Assembly: GCA_944383825.1 (NCBI GenBank) | Contig: CALWRA010000005.1 | Span: 1 to 64,000, forward strand | Direction of reading: 5' to 3' | Length of the DNA stretch: 64,000 nucleotides | DNA from: an uncultured Acetatifactor sp. | Lineage (GTDB): Bacteria > Bacillota > Clostridia > Lachnospirales > Lachnospiraceae | Part shown: one piece after another, positions 1 through 8,966 of the stretch | Numbering within the stretch: the first letter of the stretch is position 1 | Layout of the letters: each line of letters starts with the position of its first letter | Position numbers and translations under genes: made by a program | Notes under the pieces: generated by a model | Told to the model about the DNA's origin: nothing | The model's database searches: none | What the model saw: only the letters and a program-made list of their open reading frames with translations

Positions 1-1553
1 GGTGTCATGCCAGTGTAACGGCGGAAAACCTTGGAAAAGTAATAAGCGTTTTCAAAACCAAGCTGATAGGCAATTTCTCTACTCAGAAGATTTTTTTCAG
101 CAATGAGGGCGCATGCCCGTTCAACCTTTGTCTGATTGATAAAGCTTACGAAGCTTTGATTGTACTGCTGTTTAAAAAGAGTGGACAAGTAGCTGGGTGA
201 AATGCAGACCGCTTCGGCAGCCTCTTGCAGACTGATGTGTTCCTCCACATGATCGATCACATACTGACGTGCTTTCTCCACCGGGGCGGATTTTGAACTT
301 GCACGAAAGCCTAGAAAGGCGGCGATGGTATTTTTTAAATTTTCAATCCAGCGGATAACCTGGCTGCGGGTTATAAGCATTCGTATCTCGGCATTTGTAT
401 TGGTGTCCAGATTTTCAGAGGACAGAGCCTTGGATACGGAGCGGTACAGCTCATTGCAGAGCCAGGCGGCTTGACTTTTCTGATGTACTGTATTTTTCAG
501 TCGGTCGATGGCTTTATCCAAAAGAAGCATACAGCCTGTAAGATTGCGGCTGTTCAGCTCGGCCTCCAGCTGTGAGCCGATTCCCGACAGCCCCAAAGGC
601 TCAAAGGAGGGAAGGGACTCAGAAAGACCGACAAAATCTGTGTCGCCATTCAGATAAAAATATTCTATGGCCTGAAAATAAGACTGTCGCAATTGGTCTA
701 TCTGTCCGGCTCCAAAAAAGCAGGGGGTCGAGCAGACACAGGGGCGCACTTGGGTAATGTTTTCGGAAGCGCTGGAAAATTTAGAGGAAAAGAGGGTGCA
801 TTTTTTCTCCCAATTTTTTCCCTGCCCCCAGAGAAATACAGTTAGACTGTCATTTTGCCCTGTATCGATAAACAGATAATTTTCTCCGAATAAACTGCTG
901 CACAGGCGGGCTGCCAGCTCCTTCTCCCAGGCTGTGAGGGAAGTGCGGGAATCGTTGGTCAGGGTCTGAAAATTGGGTAAGGGGGAGAAATCCAAAGGAA
1001 TATACAAGACGCTATATCCATCCAGCATTTTGTTTTGAGCCAGAATAGACTGGGCATGGGAAAGAGAGGAAGCGTCTGCGGAAAAGAGTATTTCCAGGCA
1101 GGCTTTTTGTACCAGCTCTTTTTGCCGGATTTTGTCATAGTATTGAAACTTGTCGTCCTGCATCAGACGCCTTCTTTGATCGTGCTCCTTCTTTGCTTTT
1201 GCCAGAGCTTCCTCCAGCAGAGGAGCGTCCAGCTGGTTCTTTAAAAGGTAATCCAAAGCCCGGTTATGAATGGCTTCTCGTACAAGGTGAAATTCTTGAA
1301 GATTTGTCAGCATGATAAAGACGATGGAAGGAAATTCCCGGTGGACAATTTCAAGCAGTTGTACGCCATCCATAATGGGCATTTTGATGTCACAGAGTAT
1401 AATATCCGGCTGAAAAGCACGGATTTTTTCCAGAGCATCCCTGCCGTTTCGGGCAGTATTCATAATGACGCAGTCATTTTTTTCCCAGTCGATCAGAAAT
1501 TTAATCCCGGACAGAATAATGGTTTCGTCATCTACGATAAAGACGTTGTACAT
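1..1553 (-). CDS. AraC-type response regulator (YesN-like), 3' end cut by window
   Basis: Response regulator of a YesM/YesN-type two-component system, expected to activate the adjacent sugar-uptake locus. The reading frame runs from ATG at 1553 (MYNVFIVDDE...) without a stop to the window edge, about 517 residues. The N-terminal receiver domain shows acidic residues D8/D9 and the phosphoacceptor in IILCDIKMP (about D55). A long middle region follows, then a C-terminal AraC double helix-turn-helix (about residues 415 onward), including the pattern YYFSKVFRRYTGMTP. Its start overlaps the end of the upstream histidine kinase by 22 bp, so the two are co-transcribed and translationally coupled. 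Only the last few residues should be missing. Family assignment is firm; the target genes are inferred from position. Confidence 0.92.
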   Translation of the reverse strand, partial: MYNVFIVDDETIILSGIKFLIDWEKNDCVIMNTARNGRDALEKIRAFQPDIILCDIKMPIMDGVQLLEIVHREFPSIVFIMLTNLQEFHLVREAIHNRALDYLLKNQLDAPLLEEALAKAKKEHDQRRRLMQDDKFQYYDKIRQKELVQKACLEILFSADASSLSHAQSILAQNKMLDGYSVLYIPLDFSPLPNFQTLTNDSRTSLTAWEKELAARLCSSLFGENYLFIDTGQNDSLTVFLWGQGKNWEKKCTLFSSKFSSASENITQVRPCVCSTPCFFGAGQIDQLRQSYFQAIEYFYLNGDTDFVGLSESLPSFEPLGLSGIGSQLEAELNSRNLTGCMLLLDKAIDRLKNTVHQKSQAAWLCNELYRSVSKALSSENLDTNTNAEIRMLITRSQVIRWIENLKNTIAAFLGFRASSKSAPVEKARQYVIDHVEEHISLQEAAEAVCISPSYLSTLFKQQYNQSFVSFINQTKVERACALIAEKNLLSREIAYQLGFENAYYFSKVFRRYTGMT

Positions 1554-3286
1554 GAAGGACCTTCCTCCTTTGGAATATGTATGGTGACTCGTGTAAATTT
1601 GCCGGGAGCGCTTTCGTAGGTCAGCCCGTATGAGGAACCGTAATTTAACTTCAGGCGGGCATCCACATTGGAGACGCCTATTCCGCTCATGGAATTTTTT
1701 ACGGGACCCGACAGAGATGCTATCAGATCCTGAAGCTCCTGCTCGGACATACCGGTACCGTTGTCCTCGATGGAGATAAAGAGATCTCCCTCTTGCTCCC
1801 GGGCGCAGATTCTAATTTCGCCGAACTCGCCTGTGGGTTCAATTCCGTGTAAAATAGCGTTTTCTACAATGGGCTGAAGAGTAAACTTAATGATCAGACA
1901 GTCCAGAAGCTCCTCCGGCACCTCGCAGAAATAGTCGAAGATTTCCACATACCTCACCTTTTGAATATGAACGTAGTCCTCTACCAAAGCCAGTTCTTCC
2001 CGAAGAGTAATTTTACCGCCTATTCCCTTTGCAACATTACGCAGCAGATGCTCCAGCGCGCCGGTGAGCTGCTCAATGTTTTTGCTTCCCTGGATTGCGG
2101 CCATCCAGCGGATAGAATCCAGCGTATTGTACAAAAAGTGAGGATTGATCTGACTCTGAAGCAAATTGATTTCTACATTTTTTTTCTGCTCATATATGGC
2201 CTCGCGCTCCTCCAGAAGAGCTTGGATGTGGCTTGTCATCTGATTTATCGATTTGCCGATTTCTCCGATTTCGTCTTGGGAAGCTTCGATCTGAGGATTG
2301 CTTGAAAAATCATTGGTTTCCGAAATTTTTCGGATATGCCGTGTCAGTATCTGAATGGGTTTTGTGATTCTTCTGGTCAACAGCCATATGATCAGAATGC
2401 CGGCGGTCATGGTGGATGCAATCAGTATGAGCAGCACATAGAGTATGTACAGGTTATCTCCCGCAGTTATGGTTACATCGCTCAGACAGCCTACAATGAT
2501 GCCAAATTGGGATAAGTACAGGCTGCTTATCTGATAGGTGTGCCCGTCCCTGCGGATTTTAGAACCGGAAGGGGCAAGAAAATCCTCTTGGTTTGTGTCC
2601 TCGTCCACGGAAAAGGAAGCCAGAATATGCTCTCCGCTTTGGCTCATAATGAACAGGTCACGGAGACCCCGGTAGGGGAGAAGTTGATCCGAAAGGATGC
2701 TTTCGCTGAGCTCTATGTAGAGATAACTTCCGGGAACAGTGCCTATAGGGGCCAAAAAGGACAGATTGCGATTATTTTCGGGATCCAGCAGAGAATGCCA
2801 TTGGTAAACCGGAGAAGATCTGTTCTTTAGGCTGTCGCTTGCGAGAAATTCCTGCAGAGTGTTCCAGTCACGGGAATTCCAGCCGGCGCCCGAGGAAAAG
2901 GAAACACCGACACCGTGCTGGTTCAGCACGGCACAGCGCTGCAGGTAGACCGCCAGAGGGGAGGATGAGACAAAGTTGTATAAAGCCGTCTGAGCATCCA
3001 GACACTTCTGCCGCGAAGAAATGGAGTCCAGATTTTCACATTGGAGCGCCTGCACAATGCTGAAGGAGCTGGCGCAGAGCCCGGTTAGTTTCTGAAGCTC
3101 CTGAATATCGCCTTCCAGCTGATTGGAAATGATATTCATGTATTGTTCGTTTATCTGAAGTGAGCGCTGGGACAACCGGGAGCTGTACAGGGCGGAAGCT
3201 CCGATAATCCCAATGGATGTAAAAAGGATAATGCAGACTGACAAGGATACTAATAGTTTTATGGTGATACTGTCTTTGATTTTCAT
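1532..3286 (-). CDS. YesM-like sensor histidine kinase
   Basis: Membrane sensor kinase of 584 residues. TM1 is about residues 9-31, an extracellular Cache-like sensor region about 34-275, and TM2 about 279-303. HAMP follows at about 304-356, then the His_kinase domain (NPHFLYN, phosphoacceptor H383) and HATPase_c with the N box PIVENAILHG (472-481), DNGTG (508-512) and GIGVSN (535-540). This layout is typical of the LytS/YesM class that controls carbohydrate ABC transporters in Firmicutes. It is divergent from the solute-binding protein gene at 3648 and overlaps the response regulator downstream. Inference: it senses an extracellular glycan fragment, or a complex with the binding protein, and controls the 3.6-11.7 kb locus. 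Confidence 0.93.
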   Translation of the reverse strand: MKIKDSITIKLLVSLSVCIILFTSIGIIGASALYSSRLSQRSLQINEQYMNIISNQLEGDIQELQKLTGLCASSFSIVQALQCENLDSISSRQKCLDAQTALYNFVSSSPLAVYLQRCAVLNQHGVGVSFSSGAGWNSRDWNTLQEFLASDSLKNRSSPVYQWHSLLDPENNRNLSFLAPIGTVPGSYLYIELSESILSDQLLPYRGLRDLFIMSQSGEHILASFSVDEDTNQEDFLAPSGSKIRRDGHTYQISSLYLSQFGIIVGCLSDVTITAGDNLYILYVLLILIASTMTAGILIIWLLTRRITKPIQILTRHIRKISETNDFSSNPQIEASQDEIGEIGKSINQMTSHIQALLEEREAIYEQKKNVEINLLQSQINPHFLYNTLDSIRWMAAIQGSKNIEQLTGALEHLLRNVAKGIGGKITLREELALVEDYVHIQKVRYVEIFDYFCEVPEELLDCLIIKFTLQPIVENAILHGIEPTGEFGEIRICAREQEGDLFISIEDNGTGMSEQELQDLIASLSGPVKNSMSGIGVSNVDARLKLNYGSSYGLTYESAPGKFTRVTIHIPKEEGPSCTTSLS

Positions 3287-3382
3287 TTATATCTGCTGGA
3301 TAACCTCCGGTTTATACTTAAGGACTGCTTTCGATGTAATATGCGACTTGCTTCCCAGGTCTTTTTTCCTTGGTCTAAAGTC

Positions 3383-3391
3383 ATTATAACA
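3383..3391 (-). promoter_or_regulatory. Extended -10 promoter candidate for the two-component operon
   Basis: Read on the minus strand this is TGTTATAAT: a perfect TATAAT preceded by the TGn extended -10 motif, about 95 bp upstream of the kinase start. The -35 position (about 3406-3411, TTTCAC on the minus strand) is poor, which is usual for extended -10 promoters. Confidence 0.4.
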
Positions 3392-3522
3392 CGCGCTCCC
3401 TTTGTGTGAAAACAGCGTACGGTTTTTTCAAAAATTTTACAATTTTCAAAAATATTATTATAAAAAATTTATGAAAAAAGAGGATTTGGAAAAAAGTATT
3501 CACTTTTCCTTAATTCGTTAGT

Positions 3523-3551
3523 TTTTCTGAGTGGGTAAAATACGATATAAT
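3523..3551 (+). promoter_or_regulatory. Candidate activator-dependent promoter for the ABC/lyase operon
   Basis: A perfect TATAAT at 3546-3551 lies about 100 bp before the binding-protein start. The -35 at 17-bp spacing (TTTTCT) is weak. That combination fits a promoter needing an activator such as the neighbouring AraC-type regulator, but this is inference. Confidence 0.4.
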
Positions 3552-3647
3552 GCAATTACAACAGAACAGAGAAAACAGAGAAATATGATGGAAGGGCCCT
3601 CAGATTTCTGACTGGAGGAATGAAAAAGTGAAAGGAGTAATTTTGAT

Positions 3648-5012
3648 ATGAAAAATAAGATATTCAGAAAAGCTCTGGCGACAACCTTGAGCCTGACTAT
3701 GGCAGGCGTTATGCTTGCCGGATGCGGAAATACAAGTGAGCCGGCTGCTGCAACGGACTCATCTGGCGCACAGACAGAAGAAACTGTGTCTCAGGAATCC
3801 ACAGAGACAGCAGCTTCTACTCAGGCAGCGGGAGAGCAGGTTACAATTCAGGTCCCTGTTTGGGATGCGGCTTCCAACGCTCATATCGCGCCGTTGGTTG
3901 AGGCTTTTGAGGCGGCTCATCCGGATATTAAAGTGGAGCTGATTGATACTGCTTCAGCCGATTATACCCAGAAGCTTACCGTTATGTTAAACGGAGGAAA
4001 CGATCTGGATGTAGTGTGGATCAAAGATGGAGACACTACCCCTTCCATTGCGGCGCGAGGCCAACTGGAGGATCTGACCCCTTACATTGAAAGGGATGGC
4101 ATTGACCTTTCCACATACAGCGGCGTGGCGGAAACCATGAATTTAAACGGACAGCAGGTTGCTTTGCCTACAGCGACGGATTATTACATATTGTTTTATA
4201 ATAAAGATATTTTTGATGAGGCGAATGTGGAATATCCCTCTAATGATATGACCTGGGCGGAATTTGAGGAGTTGGCCGGACAGGTGACACTGGGAGAGGG
4301 AAGCGAGAAAAAATACGGCGCTTTGTTCCACACTTGGCAGGCATGTGTACAGAACTGGGGCGTACAGGATGGCGTACATACAATTCTGGACACGGATTAC
4401 AGCTTCTTCAAGCCCTACTATGAGATGGCTCTGCGCATGCAGGAGGCCGGAACCTGTATGGATTATGCAACTCTGAAAACAGGGAATATCAGCTATGGAA
4501 GCGTATTCGGACAGGGCCAGGTTGCAATGATGCCCATGGGAACCTGGTATATGTCAACTCTGATCGGCATGATTAACAATGGTGAGAGCACTGTAAACTG
4601 GGGCATCGCAACCATCCCTCATGCGGATGATCTGGAAGCGGGCTATACCGTAGGATCAACCACACCTATCGGGATCAGTGCAAATTCTCAGAATAAAGAT
4701 GCTGCATGGGAATTTGTAAAATTCGTGAGCGGCGAGGAAGGCGCACAGATTTACGCATCAGTAGGAAAAACCCACGCGCTGCAGGGAGAGGATATGATCA
4801 ATACCATTGCGTCTGCGGAAGGTATGCCTGAAGGCGTAGCAGAGGCGCTGCAGACAAAAAACATTGCTTTGGACCGTCCTTACGATGAGAAATCTGCGGA
4901 AGTAAACCAGATGCTGGGCGAAGAGCACAGCCTGATTATGATCGGTGAGCTTTCCATAGATGATGGACTGGCTGAAATGGCTGAACGCAGCAAGGAAATT
5001 CAGGGTCAGTAA
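3648..5012 (+). CDS. ABC sugar importer, solute-binding lipoprotein (family 1)
   Basis: Extracellular sugar/oligosaccharide-binding lipoprotein, 454 residues. It has a lipoprotein signal peptide with lipobox L23-A24-G25-C26, then a Ser/Thr/Glu/Ala-rich linker (about 27-66). The mature part is of the MalE/UgpB type (SBP_bac_1), with the typical HPDIKVELID and FYNKDIFDEANV segments. The start is set by AAAGGAG 7-8 nt upstream. It is first in an operon with two permeases (5079, 5995), a heparinase-type lyase, GH88 and a sulfatase. From that context the ligand is probably an unsaturated, sulfated uronic-acid oligosaccharide. The exact ligand cannot be read from sequence. Confidence 0.93.
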   Translation: MKNKIFRKALATTLSLTMAGVMLAGCGNTSEPAAATDSSGAQTEETVSQESTETAASTQAAGEQVTIQVPVWDAASNAHIAPLVEAFEAAHPDIKVELIDTASADYTQKLTVMLNGGNDLDVVWIKDGDTTPSIAARGQLEDLTPYIERDGIDLSTYSGVAETMNLNGQQVALPTATDYYILFYNKDIFDEANVEYPSNDMTWAEFEELAGQVTLGEGSEKKYGALFHTWQACVQNWGVQDGVHTILDTDYSFFKPYYEMALRMQEAGTCMDYATLKTGNISYGSVFGQGQVAMMPMGTWYMSTLIGMINNGESTVNWGIATIPHADDLEAGYTVGSTTPIGISANSQNKDAAWEFVKFVSGEEGAQIYASVGKTHALQGEDMINTIASAEGMPEGVAEALQTKNIALDRPYDEKSAEVNQMLGEEHSLIMIGELSIDDGLAEMAERSKEIQGQ

Positions 5013-5078
5013 AATAGTATGAATAACAGGAGGCGGCAGGTGATCTTGCCGTCTCTGTGTATGAAAGGAGAAATTCAT

Positions 5079-5981
5079 TTGGAGGCGAGAACAAGCAAAA
5101 AAAGAATGTCACTGAATGCCAGGAATACTTTGGTGGGACTTTCCTTTATTCTGCCCAACTTTATCGGATTTTTTATCTTTGTGCTGATACCAGTTGTGTT
5201 TTCCCTGGCGCTGAGCATGGCGGAGTGGGATGGCTACAATCCCATGAAATTTGTAGGGCTGGATAACTTTGCAGCGATATTTAAAGACAGGGTTTTCAGG
5301 GGGTCCATTTGGAAAACCGCTTATTTTAGTATATTTACCGTGCTGTTTTCCATGTGCGCATCCCTGGGGCTGGCGGTTTTGCTGAATCAGAAAATGAAGG
5401 GGAAGGGATTTTTCAGGTGCGCTATTTTCTTCCCTTATGTGGCCTCCAATGTGGCGGTGGCTGTGGTATGGAATTTCCTGTTTATGGATATTGGACCCAT
5501 TAACAATATGCTGCGCTCTATCGGCATAGAGAATCCGCCCGGATGGACGGCCAGCTCAGACTGGGTTATTCCGGCGCTGATTATCGTCAATGTATGGAAG
5601 AATATGGGATATTTTATGATTGTTTATCTTGCGGCTCTGCAGGATATTCCGGAATCTCTGTATGAGGCGGCAAAAATAGATGGGGCGAACAGCCTGCAAA
5701 GATTTAAAAGTATCACAATTCCCATGCTGACGCCCAGTACTTTTTTTGTTGTCATGATGCTGACCATCAATTCCTTTAAGGTTTTCGATTTGGTTTATCT
5801 GATGACCCAGGGAGGTCCGGGAAACGCATCCACTATGATGAGTCAGTATATATACAATCAGGCATTTATCTCCTGGAGCTACGGAAGATCCTCCGCGGCG
5901 GCAATGATTCTCTTCCTGATCGTGGCTGCGCTGACGGCGCTGCAGTTCCGCCTGGAGAAAAAATGGGTCAGCTACATGTAA
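5079..5981 (+). CDS. ABC sugar permease, MalF/UgpA-like
   Basis: Integral membrane permease subunit. The best start is TTG at 5079, because AAGGAG lies 8 nt upstream at 5065-5070; an in-frame ATG at 5019 would add 20 residues but has no good ribosome-binding site. The protein of about 300 residues has six predicted TM segments, the first being LVGLSFILPNFIGFFIFVLI. It carries the EAA loop (EAAKIDGANSLQRFKSITIP) that docks on the ATPase. It belongs to the binding-protein-dependent permease family and pairs with the MalG-like gene 13 bp downstream. No ATPase gene is present in the operon, so a shared MsmX/MsmK-type ATPase encoded elsewhere is expected. Confidence 0.92.
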   Translation: MEARTSKKRMSLNARNTLVGLSFILPNFIGFFIFVLIPVVFSLALSMAEWDGYNPMKFVGLDNFAAIFKDRVFRGSIWKTAYFSIFTVLFSMCASLGLAVLLNQKMKGKGFFRCAIFFPYVASNVAVAVVWNFLFMDIGPINNMLRSIGIENPPGWTASSDWVIPALIIVNVWKNMGYFMIVYLAALQDIPESLYEAAKIDGANSLQRFKSITIPMLTPSTFFVVMMLTINSFKVFDLVYLMTQGGPGNASTMMSQYIYNQAFISWSYGRSSAAAMILFLIVAALTALQFRLEKKWVSYM

Positions 5982-5994
5982 GGAGGAGATGGGC

Positions 5995-6822
5995 ATGAAA
6001 CAAAGAAATATCGGATATAAAATAGTGATGTATGTGCTTTTGATCGTGCTGACGGTAATTACTCTGATGCCTCTTCTCTGGATGCTGAGCGCATCCATTA
6101 AGGCGGACAGTGAGGTTTTCAGCTTAAATTTTTCGTGGCTGCCGGAAGTCCCCAGATGGGATAACTACTCCAGGATCTGGTCGAAAATTCCGTTGTTGAC
6201 CTTTACCTTTAACAGTGTTAAGCTGACTGTGATTATAACGTTTATCCAGGTGGTCACGTCCAGCTTTGCGGCCTATGGATTTTCAAAATGCAGATTCAGG
6301 GGAAGAGATGTGCTGTTTCTCTTTTATGTAGCCACCATTGCGATTCCCTGGCAGGTTTATATGCTTCCTCAGTATAGTATGATGAACAAGATGAGTCTCG
6401 TGGACAGTCATTTGGGATATGTGCTGATGCAGAGCTTTACCGCCTTTGGAGTGTTCCTGATGCGTCAATTTTTTATGTCGCTGCCCAATGAACTGCTGGA
6501 GGCGGGAAGGATCGATGGACTCAGTGAGTATGGGAACTATTTCAGAATTGCCCTGCCTCTGTCAAAGCCAAGCGTGGCCACTCTGACTATTTTCAGCTTT
6601 GTGACCATATGGAATGACTATATGGGACCCAACATCTATTTCAACTCAACGGAGAATAAGACCATACAGCTGGGCATCAAAATGTTTATATCCCAGTATT
6701 CCACGGAGTATGGACTGGTTATGGCTGCCAGCGTGCTGTCTCTGATACCGGTTCTGATTATTTTCCTCTCGGGACAGAAGTTCTTTGTACAGGGAGTCGC
6801 CTCCAGCGGAATCAAAGGATAA
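5995..6822 (+). CDS. ABC sugar permease, MalG/UgpE-like
   Basis: Second permease subunit of the importer, about 275 residues with six TM segments and the EAA loop EAGRIDGLSEYGNYFRIALP. ATG 5995 is preferred over ATG 5989 because AGGAGG (5981-5986) then sits 8 nt away. It ends with the usual hydrophobic segment and a short basic tail (SSGIKG), typical of carbohydrate uptake family 1 (CUT1) permeases. It follows the MalF-like gene closely and precedes the heparinase-type lyase by 30 bp, so uptake and depolymerisation are co-expressed. Confidence 0.92.
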   Translation: MKQRNIGYKIVMYVLLIVLTVITLMPLLWMLSASIKADSEVFSLNFSWLPEVPRWDNYSRIWSKIPLLTFTFNSVKLTVIITFIQVVTSSFAAYGFSKCRFRGRDVLFLFYVATIAIPWQVYMLPQYSMMNKMSLVDSHLGYVLMQSFTAFGVFLMRQFFMSLPNELLEAGRIDGLSEYGNYFRIALPLSKPSVATLTIFSFVTIWNDYMGPNIYFNSTENKTIQLGIKMFISQYSTEYGLVMAASVLSLIPVLIIFLSGQKFFVQGVASSGIKG

Positions 6823-6852
6823 AAGGAATGAGAAGCGAAAGGGCAAGCGGAA

Positions 6853-8835
6853 ATGAGTGTACTGGAAAATTTCTGGTTCGGAAGGCAAACGAAGGAAACT
6901 GCAGCATATATGAGGGCATATTTTCCGGGGGAATGTGCTCATGTGCTTGAGCAGGCGGAAAAGATATGCCGGAATACTTTTGTGTTTCGCGAGCATTGGG
7001 AAATGGAACGGACAAACAAAGAGGTGACCTTTCCCGGAGAAATTATCTGGGATTATATTCCTGAAGGGGACCCGGAATGGATTTACGCCCTGAACCGCCA
7101 CACCTGTTTTCTTATCCTGGGAAAAGCCTGGCAGCTGACGGGAAACGAAAAATATCCCAAAAAATTTACGGAGATGATCTCAGATTGGATGGAGCGTGTA
7201 ACGCTCACGGAAAAAAGCAGAGAAACAACCTGGAGAAGCTTGGAATGCGGTATCCGTATTGAGAATTGGCTCAAGACTCTGTTGCTTTTTGCGGACAGCC
7301 GCTTTTTGGACGAGGCTCTCAGGGCCAAAATAGACGAAACCCTTCTATGCCATGGTGAGTACCTGATAGAGGTAAATAATCCCTTTCAGGATTTAAGCAA
7401 CTGGGGTGTTCTGCAGAACCATGGGCTTGCTCTTCTGGGGCTGTACTTTGAGAAGGAAGAGTGGATCTGTGAGGCAGTAGACAGGCTGGATAAAGAGGTA
7501 TATATGCAGGTGTTTGGGGATGGAAGCCAGTGGGAGCAGAGTCCAATGTATCACTGCGAGGTTTTGTACGGACTGCTGGATGTGCTTTTTCATTTAAAGC
7601 AGTTTGGAAGAAAGGCGCCGGAAAGGCTGGAGGACTCCATTTATAAAATGCTGTATGCCCTGGGCTACTGGTGCAAACCCAACGGACATATTCCCTGTCA
7701 CGGCGACAGCGACGACATTGACGCACGGGATATGCTTGCAATGGGAGCATTTCTGTTTCAGGATGAAAGGCTGAAATTTCTGGCTGGAGGACGCTTTTTT
7801 GAGGATAATCTATGGAATCTGGGGGCAGCTCGTGCGGCGGCTTATGAAGCTCTTGGGGAAAAGGAGCCTGAAGAAACCTCCAAGGTACTGACGGATGCAG
7901 GCAATTATATGATTCGTTCGGGCTGGCGTGTGAATGCGGATTACATTCGTTTTCACTGCGGCTGCCTGGGAAGCGGACACGGACATGGAGACCAGCTTCA
8001 TGTGGATTATTACTCAGGAGGAGAGGATATTCTTATCGATCCGGGCAGGTACACCTATGTGGACAGTCAGGTGCGCAGAGAGCTGAAGCTGCCCTCAGGC
8101 CACAACACGGTGTGTGTGGATGGAGAGGAGTTCTGTGAATGTGAGGACAGCTGGGGCTATAGCCGTCTGGCTTATCCCATTAAGGGTGAGTACTGCTTTA
8201 AAGGGGCCGTGAATCTGGCTATGGGCGCCCATCTGGGATATTTGGAGAAGGGTATCCTTGTCACCAGAAAGGTAGTAACCGTGGAAGAAGGACTGATGGT
8301 CATTGCAGATGTCTTTTACGGCAGGGGAGCTCATTTTTATGACAGTTATTTTCACTTCGGAAGTCAGGGGAAAGTCCGTCTGATTTCAGATGGCACGGAC
8401 GGGACTGTACGGGCGCGGTTTTTTGGAGAGAAGGTCCGAGCTGAGCTTCTTGCATTGAAAGGAACGGCGCAGCTTGTGAAGGGCAAATGCTCTCCAGAAT
8501 ATAATCTACTGAAAGAATGCGGTCGGCTGAAGGTTCACAGTGAGCAAGAGGGACAGCACTCCATGTTTACGGTTGTCTCCGTGTCCGGACAGGAGAGCCG
8601 GAGTATCAGCGCCCAGCTGATACCTGTATCCAGGGTAAGAACCGGAGAGACATTCGACCAGAGAGAAGCGGAAGCCATCCGTATCGTAAAGGATCAGAGG
8701 GAATTTGTGATAATCTTCTGTCATCAGGAGGTGATCAGCCAGGTGGATTATTTTTCTGCGGGGGGATACGCTTCCTATGGCAAAACAATTGTATTTTCAC
8801 AGGAAAATACCGAAGGAATTTGCGTACAGTATTGA
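6853..8835 (+). CDS. Heparinase II/III-family polysaccharide lyase
   Basis: 660-residue lyase expected to cleave uronic-acid-containing glycosaminoglycan chains by beta-elimination, leaving 4,5-unsaturated uronic acid ends. The N-terminal half is an (alpha/alpha)-toroid with the catalytic-type NHG motif (N189-H190-G191, in SNWGVLQNHGLALLG). The C-terminal half is the beta-sandwich Hepar_II_III domain with GHGHGD (H376, H378, D380) followed by DILIDPGRYTYVD. There is no signal peptide, unlike the secreted Bacteroidetes enzymes, so it probably acts on imported oligosaccharides. The next gene, GH88, uses exactly the product of such a lyase. The family is clear; the substrate (heparin/heparan, hyaluronan, chondroitin or another polyuronide) and PL subfamily are not. 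Confidence 0.88.
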   Translation: MSVLENFWFGRQTKETAAYMRAYFPGECAHVLEQAEKICRNTFVFREHWEMERTNKEVTFPGEIIWDYIPEGDPEWIYALNRHTCFLILGKAWQLTGNEKYPKKFTEMISDWMERVTLTEKSRETTWRSLECGIRIENWLKTLLLFADSRFLDEALRAKIDETLLCHGEYLIEVNNPFQDLSNWGVLQNHGLALLGLYFEKEEWICEAVDRLDKEVYMQVFGDGSQWEQSPMYHCEVLYGLLDVLFHLKQFGRKAPERLEDSIYKMLYALGYWCKPNGHIPCHGDSDDIDARDMLAMGAFLFQDERLKFLAGGRFFEDNLWNLGAARAAAYEALGEKEPEETSKVLTDAGNYMIRSGWRVNADYIRFHCGCLGSGHGHGDQLHVDYYSGGEDILIDPGRYTYVDSQVRRELKLPSGHNTVCVDGEEFCECEDSWGYSRLAYPIKGEYCFKGAVNLAMGAHLGYLEKGILVTRKVVTVEEGLMVIADVFYGRGAHFYDSYFHFGSQGKVRLISDGTDGTVRARFFGEKVRAELLALKGTAQLVKGKCSPEYNLLKECGRLKVHSEQEGQHSMFTVVSVSGQESRSISAQLIPVSRVRTGETFDQREAEAIRIVKDQREFVIIFCHQEVISQVDYFSAGGYASYGKTIVFSQENTEGICVQY

Positions 8836-8966
8836 TAAAGTGAAAAAGCAGCCCGATAGGGCGGATTTCAAATTTTATGGATTGCGGAGAACAAAGTGGA
8901 GGGCGATCCGCAGATCATATGATGAATTGATATATAGCGGCAGTCCGCCGCGGAAAGAGGACAGTG

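Larger units (their letters stand above)
3287..3647. promoter_or_regulatory. Divergent intergenic control region (361 bp)
   Basis: Non-coding space between the sensor kinase and the binding-protein gene. It is strongly AT-rich between about 3420 and 3520, with A/T runs. It holds candidate promoters in both directions (annotated separately). A strong ribosome-binding site (AAAGGAG) lies just before ATG 3648. The A/T-rich middle is the natural place for binding by the AraC-type regulator, but no clear repeated operator could be picked out by eye. Confidence 0.5.
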